Source of the DNA: an uncultured Alistipes sp.
GTDB lineage: Bacteria > Bacteroidota > Bacteroidia > Bacteroidales > Rikenellaceae
DNA length: 64,000 nt
NCBI GenBank assembly: GCA_910587675.1
Contig: CAJUMU010000001.1
Coordinates: 124,001-188,000 of the forward strand
Direction: 5' to 3'
The notes under the pieces: model-generated
Databases searched by the model: none
Seen by the model: only the letters and a program-made list of their open reading frames with translations
What the model was told of the DNA's origin: nothing
Made by a program: the position numbers and the translations under genes
Shown: piece after piece, positions 42,961-50,563 of the stretch
Position numbering within the stretch: the stretch's first letter is position 1
Layout: each line of letters begins with the position of its first letter

Positions 42961-43012
42961 CGCCTTTTAGCATTTTTATTGTGGTTGCAAGCAGTCCAAA
43001 TCCTTCCACATT
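42961..43012 (-). ncRNA. SAM-II riboswitch in the metK leader
   Basis: Minus strand: P1 TGTGG (43006-43010) pairs with CCACA (42980-42984); the loop contains GATTTG..ACTGCTTGCAA and the 3' part AATAAAAATGCTAAAAGG. These match the SAM-II consensus (GAUUU..AC..UUGCAA in the P1 loop, then AUAAA..GCUAAAAAGG for the pseudoknot and SAM site). It begins just after the predicted transcription start and ends 55 nt before the metK ATG. Confidence 0.85.
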
Positions 43013-43026
43013 GATTTCAATCGGTG

Positions 43027-43056
43027 CAAAATTACACAAAAAATCGCAATTGCAAA
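43027..43056 (-). promoter_or_regulatory. metK promoter
   Basis: Minus strand TTTG (43053-43056), 18 bp, TAATTTTG (43027-43034). The -7 element is exact, the spacing slightly short. Confidence 0.6.
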
Positions 43057-43176
43057 AAAGGGCGGTAAAAAGTCTTGCCGACATCGCACGGCTATGTCTG
43101 TCGACGATATTTTTCACACTCTGATATAATAAACGTCCCGACCGCCGCGTTATAAATGCGAAACTGAAAAAAAGAA

Positions 43177-43202
43177 AAATTGCCTATGGTTGAAATTGCC
43201 TA
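43177..43202 (+). promoter_or_regulatory. Direct repeat upstream of the HtrA gene
   Basis: AAATTGCCTA occurs twice with a 16-bp period (43177-43186 and 43193-43202), 40 bp before the htrA ATG. Could be a regulator site or an unusual promoter; no TAnnTTTG is present here. Confidence 0.35.
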
Positions 43203-43241
43203 ATTTGGAGTTATAAACAAAACGTGAAAATTTGTGTTATT

Positions 43242-44741
43242 ATGAAAAAGACGGCATTATTATTCTTCGGATCGGTCCTCGTATCGGCAGTGGCCGGCAG
43301 CGTCACCGCATGGGGCGTGGATAAATACCTCTCTCACGAAACGGTTGCGCGCAATCGCGGCGTCGATGTGTCATGGAGCGATCCCGAACAACAGGCAGGC
43401 ACCCATTTCACGGCATATCAGGCCGAACAATATCCCGACCTGACGTATGCGGCCGAGAATGCGGTGAAAGCCGTGGTAAACATCGAGGCCATTCGCGAGG
43501 TGCAGTACGGAGGCCGTTCGTACGGCTCGTACGATCCCTTCTATGAGTTTTTCGGAATGCCATACGGCGGCGGCTCGGGCGAGCCTCAGACCCGCGAGCA
43601 GCGTGCGGGAGGTTCGGGCGTCATAATATCGGCCGACGGTTACATCGTCACCAACAACCACGTGGTGGAGGAGTCGACCAAACTCAAGGTCAAGCTCAAC
43701 GACGGCCGCACGTTCGACGCCAGGTTAGTGGGAACCGATCCCACCGCTGACGTGGCCCTCATCAAGGTCGAGGCCGACGACCTGCCCACGATTCCGTTCG
43801 GCAAATCGGACGATCTGCGCTTGGGCGAGTGGGTGTTGGCCATCGGATCGCCTTTCGACCTCCAGTCGACCATCACGGCGGGAATCGTCAGCGCCAAGGC
43901 GCGCCAACTGGGCGTAATCCCCAACGAGATGCGCGTGGAGTCGTTCATCCAGACCGACGCGGCGGTGAACCCGGGCAACTCGGGCGGCGCGTTGGTAAAC
44001 ACCCGCGGCGAACTGGTGGGCATCAACACGGTAATCAAATCGTCGACGGGAACCTACATGGGTTATTCGTTCGCAGTGCCCGAGAGCATCGTTCGCAAAG
44101 TGGTGGTCGATCTTAAGGAGTACGGAGTGGTGCAGCGCGCGATGCTGGGCATATCGTACCGCGCCATCGACGACCGCTTCATCGAGAGCGAAGGCAAGGA
44201 GCTCGGCATCGAGCAGACGGGCGGACTCTATGTGGCATCGGTAGTGAACGACAGCGCGGCAGCCGAGGCAGGCATCCGCAAGGGCGACATCATCACGGCC
44301 ATCGACGGCGCGAAGACCGACGACGCCTCGACCATGATGGAGAAGATGGCGCAGCACCGTCCCAACGACAAGATCACGGTTACGGTGAAACGCAACGGCT
44401 CGACCAAGGATATCGAGGTGACGCTCAAGAACCGCGTGGGCAAGAACGAGCTCATGACTCGCGAGAGCGTGGACGTGACGGCAGCATTGGGCGGCAAGTT
44501 CGCCGACGCAGGCAAGAAGCTGTGCGACAAGCTGGAGATCCGCGGCGGAGTGCAGGTAATCGACGTAAAGCGCGGCGGCCTGCTCGAAAGAGCAAGGGTG
44601 CGCGAGGGATTCGTAATTACCCACATCAACGATCGCCCCGTGAAGTCGCTCGCCGAGATGGAGCGCATAACCGACAAGATAACCAACATAGACGGCATCT
44701 ATCCCGACGGACGCACTTCGAGCTTCGTAATAGTGGAGTAG
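43242..44741 (+). CDS. degP: Periplasmic serine protease of the HtrA/DegP family
   Basis: 499 residues from the ATG at 43242; an upstream in-frame GTG at 43224 is less likely. Signal anchor/peptide at 3-25. Trypsin-like domain with the catalytic triad His140 (VTNNHVVE), Asp170 (DPTADVALIKV) and Ser247 (NPGNSGGALVN), then two PDZ domains (~305-390 and ~410-495, the second beginning after LGGKFADAGKK). Degrades or refolds misfolded envelope proteins. Monocistronic with a strong terminator. Confidence 0.93.
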   Translation: MKKTALLFFGSVLVSAVAGSVTAWGVDKYLSHETVARNRGVDVSWSDPEQQAGTHFTAYQAEQYPDLTYAAENAVKAVVNIEAIREVQYGGRSYGSYDPFYEFFGMPYGGGSGEPQTREQRAGGSGVIISADGYIVTNNHVVEESTKLKVKLNDGRTFDARLVGTDPTADVALIKVEADDLPTIPFGKSDDLRLGEWVLAIGSPFDLQSTITAGIVSAKARQLGVIPNEMRVESFIQTDAAVNPGNSGGALVNTRGELVGINTVIKSSTGTYMGYSFAVPESIVRKVVVDLKEYGVVQRAMLGISYRAIDDRFIESEGKELGIEQTGGLYVASVVNDSAAAEAGIRKGDIITAIDGAKTDDASTMMEKMAQHRPNDKITVTVKRNGSTKDIEVTLKNRVGKNELMTRESVDVTAALGGKFADAGKKLCDKLEIRGGVQVIDVKRGGLLERARVREGFVITHINDRPVKSLAEMERITDKITNIDGIYPDGRTSSFVIVE

Positions 44742-44750
44742 AGATATATG

Positions 44751-44796
44751 AACGACGAACCCCGACAACGTAAAGGTTGTCGGGGTTCGTCGTTTT
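44751..44796. terminator. Bidirectional terminator
   Basis: 19-bp perfect inverted repeat AACGACGAACCCCGACAAC with a 6-nt loop and a T-run; between convergent degP and the DUF2776 gene. Confidence 0.92.
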
Positions 44797-44804
44797 TACG
44801 GGTA

Positions 44805-45848
44805 TCATCTCCTCTTGGCGCCGCTCTCGAGAATCGACACAATCGAGAAAAGCGTGAAACAGATGGCTCCGAATCCCGCGAGCACGCGGGCGGGCACGAA
44901 GAATTTGATCTTGAACAACGCCTCCTCGAAGAGGAACGCCGACATGAACAGACATATCAAAGCCGTGATTACGGGGATGATGGGAATGCGCGAAGCCAGC
45001 GCGAAATCGGCATGCCATATCTTGGCGAGCAATATCACCTTGCTCGATATGCTCCAGCAGATGAGCGCCAAACCGATGAGCACGAATCCGACGAAATCGA
45101 CGGGTTCGCCCCAATGGACGAATATCATGACGAGTCCGAGCACGAAAGCCGCCAAACCCAAAACAAGCGCCCACAACGGCCATATAACCTTTTCGCCGTC
45201 GGTATATACGCCTTGCACCTGACGCACGATGCTCGCCACCAACGCTATGAGCGACGTACACACGCATGCTATGCCCGTCATTACGCAGCCCGCCACGATA
45301 TGCGCCTGCGAATGTCCCGTGGTGAGCAGTATAATGGCCCAGATCCACGCCACCGCCGATACGACGATCACGAAGCCCATGAGTATGCTGCCGACGGTGC
45401 GCGAGAAGCCCGACGGGTTGAACGCGCGGTCGGGAGCGGCCGAATTGACGGGTATGAGGCCGAATTTGGTCGACGAGGCGGCCGCCGTCGCCACGCAGGC
45501 CGTGATAAGGGCGAGTCCGCATACGACATGTCCCGACACGTATGTCGGCGCATATTGCGCGTCGATGATGGTAAGGCCGTAGATGAGAGTGAACAGCGCG
45601 AAAGCATATCCCAAAATCGGGAATATGTATTTCGCGGCGGTGGTGTAGGTGCCGATAATCTGACGGATTATCGTCGCCGCGGTACAATAGAGCGCCACGC
45701 AGATCGAGCCGAGAAAAAATATTACGGGACCTGCGGTGAGTCGGTCAGGAGTATCGCCCGCGGCGAGCACGTATGCTCCGTAAGCGAAACAGAATGCGGC
45801 CATCAAGAGCGGGATGGCGCGGAAAAGAATGCTAATACCGTAATTCAT
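44805..45848 (-). CDS. Multi-pass membrane protein, DUF2776 family
   Basis: 347 residues from the ATG at 45848 with about ten hydrophobic helices in two similar halves (e.g. IPLLMAAFCFAYGAYVLAAG, VIFFLGSICVALYCTAATII, YIFPILGYAFALFTLIYGL; later SILMGFVIVVSAVAWIWAII, VIWPLWALVLGLAAFVLGLV). The sequence and the repeated TAATIIRQ / ALVASIVRQ segments resemble DUF2776 proteins known from enteric bacteria. Function unknown. Monocistronic, convergent with degP. Confidence 0.7.
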   Translation of the reverse strand: MNYGISILFRAIPLLMAAFCFAYGAYVLAAGDTPDRLTAGPVIFFLGSICVALYCTAATIIRQIIGTYTTAAKYIFPILGYAFALFTLIYGLTIIDAQYAPTYVSGHVVCGLALITACVATAAASSTKFGLIPVNSAAPDRAFNPSGFSRTVGSILMGFVIVVSAVAWIWAIILLTTGHSQAHIVAGCVMTGIACVCTSLIALVASIVRQVQGVYTDGEKVIWPLWALVLGLAAFVLGLVMIFVHWGEPVDFVGFVLIGLALICWSISSKVILLAKIWHADFALASRIPIIPVITALICLFMSAFLFEEALFKIKFFVPARVLAGFGAICFTLFSIVSILESGAKRR

Positions 45849-45931
45849 AGTATGAAGGTTTGGTCGTCGCAAATGCAAAATTCCGACCAAACCGCGCCTC
45901 CCCGCCTCGGACCGACCGACGCGAAAACACG

Positions 45932-45969
45932 ATTCGCCCCCGACGGCGGCATGCTCCTCGGGGGCGAAA
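45932..45969 (-). terminator. Terminator of the fimbrillin-like lipoprotein gene
   Basis: ATTTCGCCCCCGA / TCGGGGGCGAAT stem around a 14-nt loop, followed on the minus strand by a short T-rich stretch. Confidence 0.7.
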
Positions 45970-45997
45970 TCGTACGGGCGGCCGCACGCCTGAAGGG

Positions 45998-47326
45998 TTA
46001 CGGCAGCCGCGCGTAAGTTATGCCGACAGAGCTCAGTCTGCACGGCGCCTTATTGCCGTATATGCCGATGTAATAATCCGTTTTATCGTCGGTGTCGCTC
46101 AACGTAAATTCGATCTTCGCTCGGAAAGTGTTGACCCTCCCGGTTATCTCTCCCTTGGAGGTCTCTATCGCGATCTGCGCATTCTGCTTGTTGATTATGG
46201 TAGAGTGCACCCCGATCGCGACCACGGCGGGCGCATAACCCTCGACGCGGGGTATGCGGATCTTCGCGGTGTCTTTGTCCGCGAACGTCTCGAAGCACAA
46301 AGCCCTCGTCTTATCCGACATTTCGCGATTATGGAACGGCGTCGAGCTCGCAAATACGAACTCATGCCCCGAGAATACGAACGTGCCCGACGACGCGGGA
46401 GCGGTCGCGGTGGGGAAATCCGACGTATAAGCGTTCGGGTCGGTGAAATCGACATCGATATTTATCTCCGAGAGTTGCGAGGACTCCGACAGCTCCAGAA
46501 CGGTCGACATGATCTTACCCGCCGAGAATATCTTGCCGTCGGGGAACGTCTTCTCTATCCGATACATTCCGCCGCGCCCGTCCTTGACGGTAAAAACGAG
46601 TTTCTCTCCCGCGGGTATCTCGAACGGCGCGACCGCCGCCCATACCGTAAACTCTCCGTCGGTCGCGAAATCGTCCGATCCGACCACCGCAACCTCCGTC
46701 GCGTTGCCGCATCGGCCCGTTATAGCGGTCACGTCGCCCGTAACGAGATCGAGCGTGTGTCTTCCGTGCAGAAAAACGCCGTCGGGAGCCTCGATCTTCA
46801 CCGAAGCGATACTCTCCGCGTCGAGCAAGCCCGCCGCGACGATATCGAGTTTCAATACGGTCGCCGCATGATTCATCGTAACGGCAACCTCCGACGGTCG
46901 TGCGACAGCCTTGCCGACGAGCGGATCCGCCGCGGCTATATGTTCGGTCGACGCGCCTTTCTGCGTCTGCGTCGCCGCGCCTATATCCAAGACCGTCGCA
47001 TCGGCGGCGGCAGGGTAGATCGCATGGAACGTATGCTCGTCGTCGCCCAAAAATATGTCGCCGTTACTGAACGTACCTTTCGCAGGATCGACCGCTTCGA
47101 ACCGATAGGGCACGGAGACGTTGCGGTCGACGAAAACCGTAATGGCGTCGCCGTCGCTCCATGTCGTTGCCGTCCCGTCGAAATGGGTGCGCGAAATCTC
47201 CTCGTGCTGCGCCGAGAGCGTCATGCCGCGGACCTCGGGAACCGAAGAGGAGTCGCCCGCATCGTTACACGCCGCGAAAAAGAGCGAAAATATCGTCGCG
47301 GCGGCGAAGATCGATTCTTTTTTCAT
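45998..47326 (-). CDS. Fimbrillin-family (Mfa1-like) lipoprotein
   Basis: 442 residues from the ATG at 47326 (MKKESIFAAATIFSLFFAAC). A lipoprotein signal peptide ends at LFFAAC with the lipid-anchored Cys near residue 20. RTHFDGTATTWSDGDAITVFVD and PYRFEAVDPAKGTFSNGD are typical of the N-terminal domain of Bacteroidales fimbrillin-family proteins, which are exported as lipoproteins and often assembled into surface fibres. The C-terminal half has no clear family match and may be an adhesin or tip domain. A 38-codon ORF ends 20 bp upstream. No FimB/Mfa2 partner genes are adjacent. Confidence 0.75.
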   Translation of the reverse strand: MKKESIFAAATIFSLFFAACNDAGDSSSVPEVRGMTLSAQHEEISRTHFDGTATTWSDGDAITVFVDRNVSVPYRFEAVDPAKGTFSNGDIFLGDDEHTFHAIYPAAADATVLDIGAATQTQKGASTEHIAAADPLVGKAVARPSEVAVTMNHAATVLKLDIVAAGLLDAESIASVKIEAPDGVFLHGRHTLDLVTGDVTAITGRCGNATEVAVVGSDDFATDGEFTVWAAVAPFEIPAGEKLVFTVKDGRGGMYRIEKTFPDGKIFSAGKIMSTVLELSESSQLSEINIDVDFTDPNAYTSDFPTATAPASSGTFVFSGHEFVFASSTPFHNREMSDKTRALCFETFADKDTAKIRIPRVEGYAPAVVAIGVHSTIINKQNAQIAIETSKGEITGRVNTFRAKIEFTLSDTDDKTDYYIGIYGNKAPCRLSSVGITYARLP

Positions 47327-47346
47327 GATTCGGTATCGATTAAACA

Positions 47347-47463
47347 TTAAAAATTCTCATTCTCCCAAGGAGAAATGGGCGTGTCGGAACTCATGGCGAA
47401 TCCTTTTTCGGGCTCCAACGCAACTACCTCTATCGCAGGAGCGACATACTCTCGGTCATTCAT
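47347..47463 (-). CDS. Small protein (38 aa) preceding the fimbrillin-like gene
   Basis: ATG at 47461-47463 and stop TAA at 47347-47349 on the minus strand; the product begins MNDREYVAPAIEVVALEPEK and ends in WENENF. The pattern Y-x-A-P-x-I-E-V-V near the N terminus, then GFAMSS and a terminal W-E-x-E-x-F, is one I recognise from very small ORFs placed before fimbrillin and related surface lipoprotein genes in Bacteroidales. It ends 20 bp before the lipoprotein ATG, so the two are co-transcribed. Its function is unknown. Confidence 0.65.
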   Translation of the reverse strand: MNDREYVAPAIEVVALEPEKGFAMSSDTPISPWENENF

Positions 47464-48002
47464 AACGGTAAAGTTTTAGGTTAACAGTTTAGCAATAAAG
47501 AATTGTATATACCGAGAGGATTTTCGGAACGCAAAACGGCAATATTCCATCACCCTCGATATCTATCCCTCCGTTTGCCGAGATCAAATTAGAGAATAAA
47601 ATTTTAATTTGAAAATAATATTGAATAAAATTGCCTATATATCATTAAAAATCTACAATAATACGAAAATCGGCATGCCGAGCGACATTTTTCGACCGAT
47701 CCGCGCAGCGACGACTAATGCCGCTATAAGCAAGATTACCAACAGTTACCAACCACAATATGATAACTGAAACAAAACCGCATCCGCTCTTATACAATTA
47801 TTTATTGAATAAAATTTGCGTTTTATCGCACCTGCAATGAACTGCATTTCGCCCCGCGACATTACGCTCGCATGCGCACGTACCGCCGCATACGATCCGA
47901 GGATCGGGGTAAAACGAACGTTTTCGACAAGTCGAGAGCAGAGCCGAACACGTTCGGACTATGCCGAGGCGAGAACACGACTGACGTAAAACGAACGTTT
48001 GT
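47464..48002. other. AT-rich gene desert with direct repeats
   Basis: About 540 bp, clearly more AT-rich than the surroundings, without a credible coding frame. Contains TATTGAATAAAATT twice (47619-47632 and 47803-47816) and GTAAAACGAACGTTT twice (47909-47923 and 47986-48000), the last touching the tRNA promoter. It may carry the promoter region of the small ORF/lipoprotein unit; no TAnnTTTG is obvious for it. Confidence 0.5.
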
Positions 48003-48034
48003 TTTGGATAAAAGAAATAAATGACTTACTTTTG
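48003..48034 (+). promoter_or_regulatory. tRNA-Arg promoter
   Basis: TTTG (48003-48006), 20 bp, TACTTTTG (48027-48034); the tRNA begins 32 bp after it. Confidence 0.78.
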
Positions 48035-48066
48035 CATCGCAAATGCGCCGAATCGCATATTGCGTT

Positions 48067-48140
48067 GGTTCCGTAGCTCAGTTGGATAGAGCAACAGCCT
48101 TCTAAGCTGTGGGTCGTGGGTTCGAATCCCGCCGGAATCA
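48067..48140 (+). tRNA. tRNA-Arg (anticodon TCT)
   Basis: 74-nt cloverleaf. Acceptor GGTTCCG pairs with CGGAATC (one G-U), discriminator A; D arm GCTC AGTTGGATA GAGC; anticodon loop CTTCTAA gives TCT, reading AGA; T arm GTGGG TTCGAAT CCCGC. CCA is not encoded. Confidence 0.95.
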
Positions 48141-48148
48141 CTCAAATG

Positions 48149-48185
48149 AAAAAAGTCATCCGCTTCGAAGCGAATGACTTTTTTT
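48149..48185. terminator. Bidirectional terminator after tRNA-Arg and GH92
   Basis: AAAAAAGTCAT...ATGACTTTTTT with inner CGCTTCGAAGCG; one mismatch. A- and T-runs on both sides serve the tRNA (+) and the GH92 gene (-). Confidence 0.87.
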
Positions 48186-48203
48186 CGTTAATCCTCTCAG
48201 GGC

Positions 48204-50492
48204 TTACTTCTTATCGAGCGAGAATGAGTAGGGACGATCCTTGTCGCCGATTCCGCGGCGGGTATTCGGCTCGGCCGACATATCCAGATCCATACGGCCG
48301 CCGCGCATCAAATCGCCGTGAGTGATGTAGTTGCGCGTGTAACGCTTGCCGTTGAGCTTCATATCGTCGATATAAAAGTTCTCCGCGCTGTTTTCGGGCG
48401 CCGAGATCTCGAACGTCTTGCCGTTTTCGAGGTGGATCACCGCCTTCTTGAACAACGGAGCGCCCATTATGTATTGATCGGTGGCGGGGCACACGGGGTA
48501 GAACCCGAGAGCCGAGAACACATACCAAGCCGAGGTCTGTCCGTTATCCTCGTCGCCGCAATAGCCGTCGGGCGTGGCCGAGTAGAAGCGGTCCATCACC
48601 TCGCGCAGACGCTGCTGTGCCTTCCACGGCTGACGGGCGTAATCGTACATGTATATCATGTGCTGTATGGGCTGGTTGCCGTGAGCATAGTTGCCCATGT
48701 TCATCACCGTCATCTCGCGTATCTCGTGGATGGTGCCGCCGTAATAGCTGTCGTCGAACACGGGAGGCACGATGAATACCGAGTCGAGCATCTCGACGAA
48801 CTCCTCCTCGCCGCCCATGAGGTCGATCAACCCCTGCGGATCGTGGAATACCGACCACGTGTAGTGCCAGCTGTTGCCCTCGGTGAACGCGTCGCCCCAC
48901 TTCAGAGGCGAGAAGGGCTTCATGAACTCGCCGTTCTTATTGCGGCCGCGCATGAGGCGCGTCTCGGGATCGAACACGTTGCGATAGTTCATCGCACGCG
49001 AGGCATAGAGGTCGATCTCCTCCTTGGGACGATTCAGCTCCTCGGCCATGCGATAGATGCACCAGTCGTTGTAGGCGTATTCGAGCGTGCGCGCGGCATT
49101 CTCGTTGATATCGACGTCGTAAGGCACGTAACCCAGCGTGTTGTAATACTCATGTCCGCGACGGCCCGTCGAGCTTACGCGGGGATGCACGTTGTTGGCG
49201 CCGTGCACCAGCCCCTCGAACAATGTCTGCGGATCCTCCACACGCACGCCCTTCATCCATGCGTCGGCCAGCACCGAAGCCGAGTTGTTGCCGATCATGC
49301 AGCCGCGATGGCCCGGGCTTGCCCACTCGGGGAAGAATCCGCTCTCGCGATAGACGTTCAGAAGACCCTCCTGCATCTTGAGATTCTCCGACGGATAGAG
49401 CATGTTCAACAGCGGGAACAGACAGCGGAACGTATCCCAGAATCCCGTGCCTGTGTAGAAATATCCCTTCTCCACCTTGCCGTTGTGGGGGCTGTAATGA
49501 AGCACCTCGCCGTTGTCGGCGATCTCGTACAGTTTGTGCGGGAACAGGGTAGAGCGATAGAGACACGAGTAGAACGTGCGGTATTGATCGAGATCGCCGC
49601 CGCTCACCTCGATGCGGCCCAGCACCTCGTTCCACGCCTTGCGGCCCTTCTCCTTCAACACCTCCAGCGAATCGTCGCCCAGCTCGCGAAGATTCACCGC
49701 AGCCTGCTCGGGGCTTATGAACGACGACGCCACGCGGGCATGCACCTGCTCGCCCTTGCGGGTCGCGAAGCCGATGACGGCGCCCGTATGATTCTCCGTC
49801 TGCTCGGTCGCGTTCTCCTTCAACTCGCCGTCGGCGAAAGTTGCCACATACTCGAACGGCTTGTCGAACTCAACGACGAAATAGTTCTTGAAATCGCGGG
49901 GCACTCCGCCGCTGTCGCGCGTGGTGTAGCCCGTAATGCGGTTGTTGGCGGCGTCGACCTCGATATGCGAGCCGCGGTCGAAAGCGTCGACCACCACATA
50001 CGAATCTTTCGACTCGGGGAACGTGAAGCGGAACAACGCCGCGCGGTCGGTGGGCGACAGCTCCACCACCACGTCGTGCTCGGCCAGATATACTTTGTAG
50101 TAATATGCTTTGGCCTCCTCGCCCTTGTGCGAGAACCAGCTCGCGCGCTCGTTCTGGTCGAACTTGGGCGCGCCGACCACGGGCATGAGCGAGAACTGGC
50201 CGAAGTCGTTGATCCACGGGCTGGGCTGGTGAGTCTGCTTGAATCCGCGTATCTTGTTATCGGTGTACACGTATTGCCATCCGTTACCCATCTCTCCCGT
50301 CTGGGGAGTCCAGAAGTTCATACCCCACGGACGCGCGATGGCAGGGTAGGTGTTACCGGTGGAGAGTTCGAACGACGACTGCGTGCCGACCAGCGGATTC
50401 ACGTAATCGACGGGAGAAAACTCCTCCTTTTGCGCTCGCGCGGCGAAAAACGAAGTCGCGGCGAGCAGTGCGAGAATACTCTTTTTCAACAT
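48204..50492 (-). CDS. Exported GH92 alpha-mannosidase-like glycoside hydrolase
   Basis: 762 residues with a signal peptide (MLKKSILALLAATSFFAARAQ). YVNPLVGTQSSFELSTGNTYPAIARPWGMNFWTPQT is the GH92 N-terminal domain start; in the catalytic (alpha/alpha)6 domain, FYTGTGFWDTFRCLFPL, EGNSWHYTWSVFHD (general acid Glu) and GYCGDEDNGQTSAWYVFSALGFYPVCP (base Asp) are all present. GH92 enzymes are Ca2+-dependent exo-mannosidases acting on alpha-1,2 and related linkages of N-glycans. No Sus transport genes are adjacent, so it is an orphan rather than part of a polysaccharide utilisation locus. Confidence 0.94.
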   Translation of the reverse strand: MLKKSILALLAATSFFAARAQKEEFSPVDYVNPLVGTQSSFELSTGNTYPAIARPWGMNFWTPQTGEMGNGWQYVYTDNKIRGFKQTHQPSPWINDFGQFSLMPVVGAPKFDQNERASWFSHKGEEAKAYYYKVYLAEHDVVVELSPTDRAALFRFTFPESKDSYVVVDAFDRGSHIEVDAANNRITGYTTRDSGGVPRDFKNYFVVEFDKPFEYVATFADGELKENATEQTENHTGAVIGFATRKGEQVHARVASSFISPEQAAVNLRELGDDSLEVLKEKGRKAWNEVLGRIEVSGGDLDQYRTFYSCLYRSTLFPHKLYEIADNGEVLHYSPHNGKVEKGYFYTGTGFWDTFRCLFPLLNMLYPSENLKMQEGLLNVYRESGFFPEWASPGHRGCMIGNNSASVLADAWMKGVRVEDPQTLFEGLVHGANNVHPRVSSTGRRGHEYYNTLGYVPYDVDINENAARTLEYAYNDWCIYRMAEELNRPKEEIDLYASRAMNYRNVFDPETRLMRGRNKNGEFMKPFSPLKWGDAFTEGNSWHYTWSVFHDPQGLIDLMGGEEEFVEMLDSVFIVPPVFDDSYYGGTIHEIREMTVMNMGNYAHGNQPIQHMIYMYDYARQPWKAQQRLREVMDRFYSATPDGYCGDEDNGQTSAWYVFSALGFYPVCPATDQYIMGAPLFKKAVIHLENGKTFEISAPENSAENFYIDDMKLNGKRYTRNYITHGDLMRGGRMDLDMSAEPNTRRGIGDKDRPYSFSLDKK

Positions 50493-50521
50493 AAATTATA
50501 AGGTTTCGGTTTTGTAAGGTA

Positions 50522-50552
50522 CAAAATTATGAAATTATCGCGTCGCCTACAA
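50522..50552 (-). promoter_or_regulatory. GH92 gene promoter
   Basis: Minus strand TTG (50550-50552), 20 bp, TAATTTTG (50522-50529), 30 bp before the GH92 ATG and partly in the short gap after the M23 gene. Confidence 0.72.
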
Positions 50553-50563
50553 GCCTTTTCGGC

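Noticed and set aside
46044..48066. Integrated mobile element around tRNA-Arg
   Set aside because: AT-rich spacer and direct repeats are present but no integrase, transposase or duplicated tRNA end was found.
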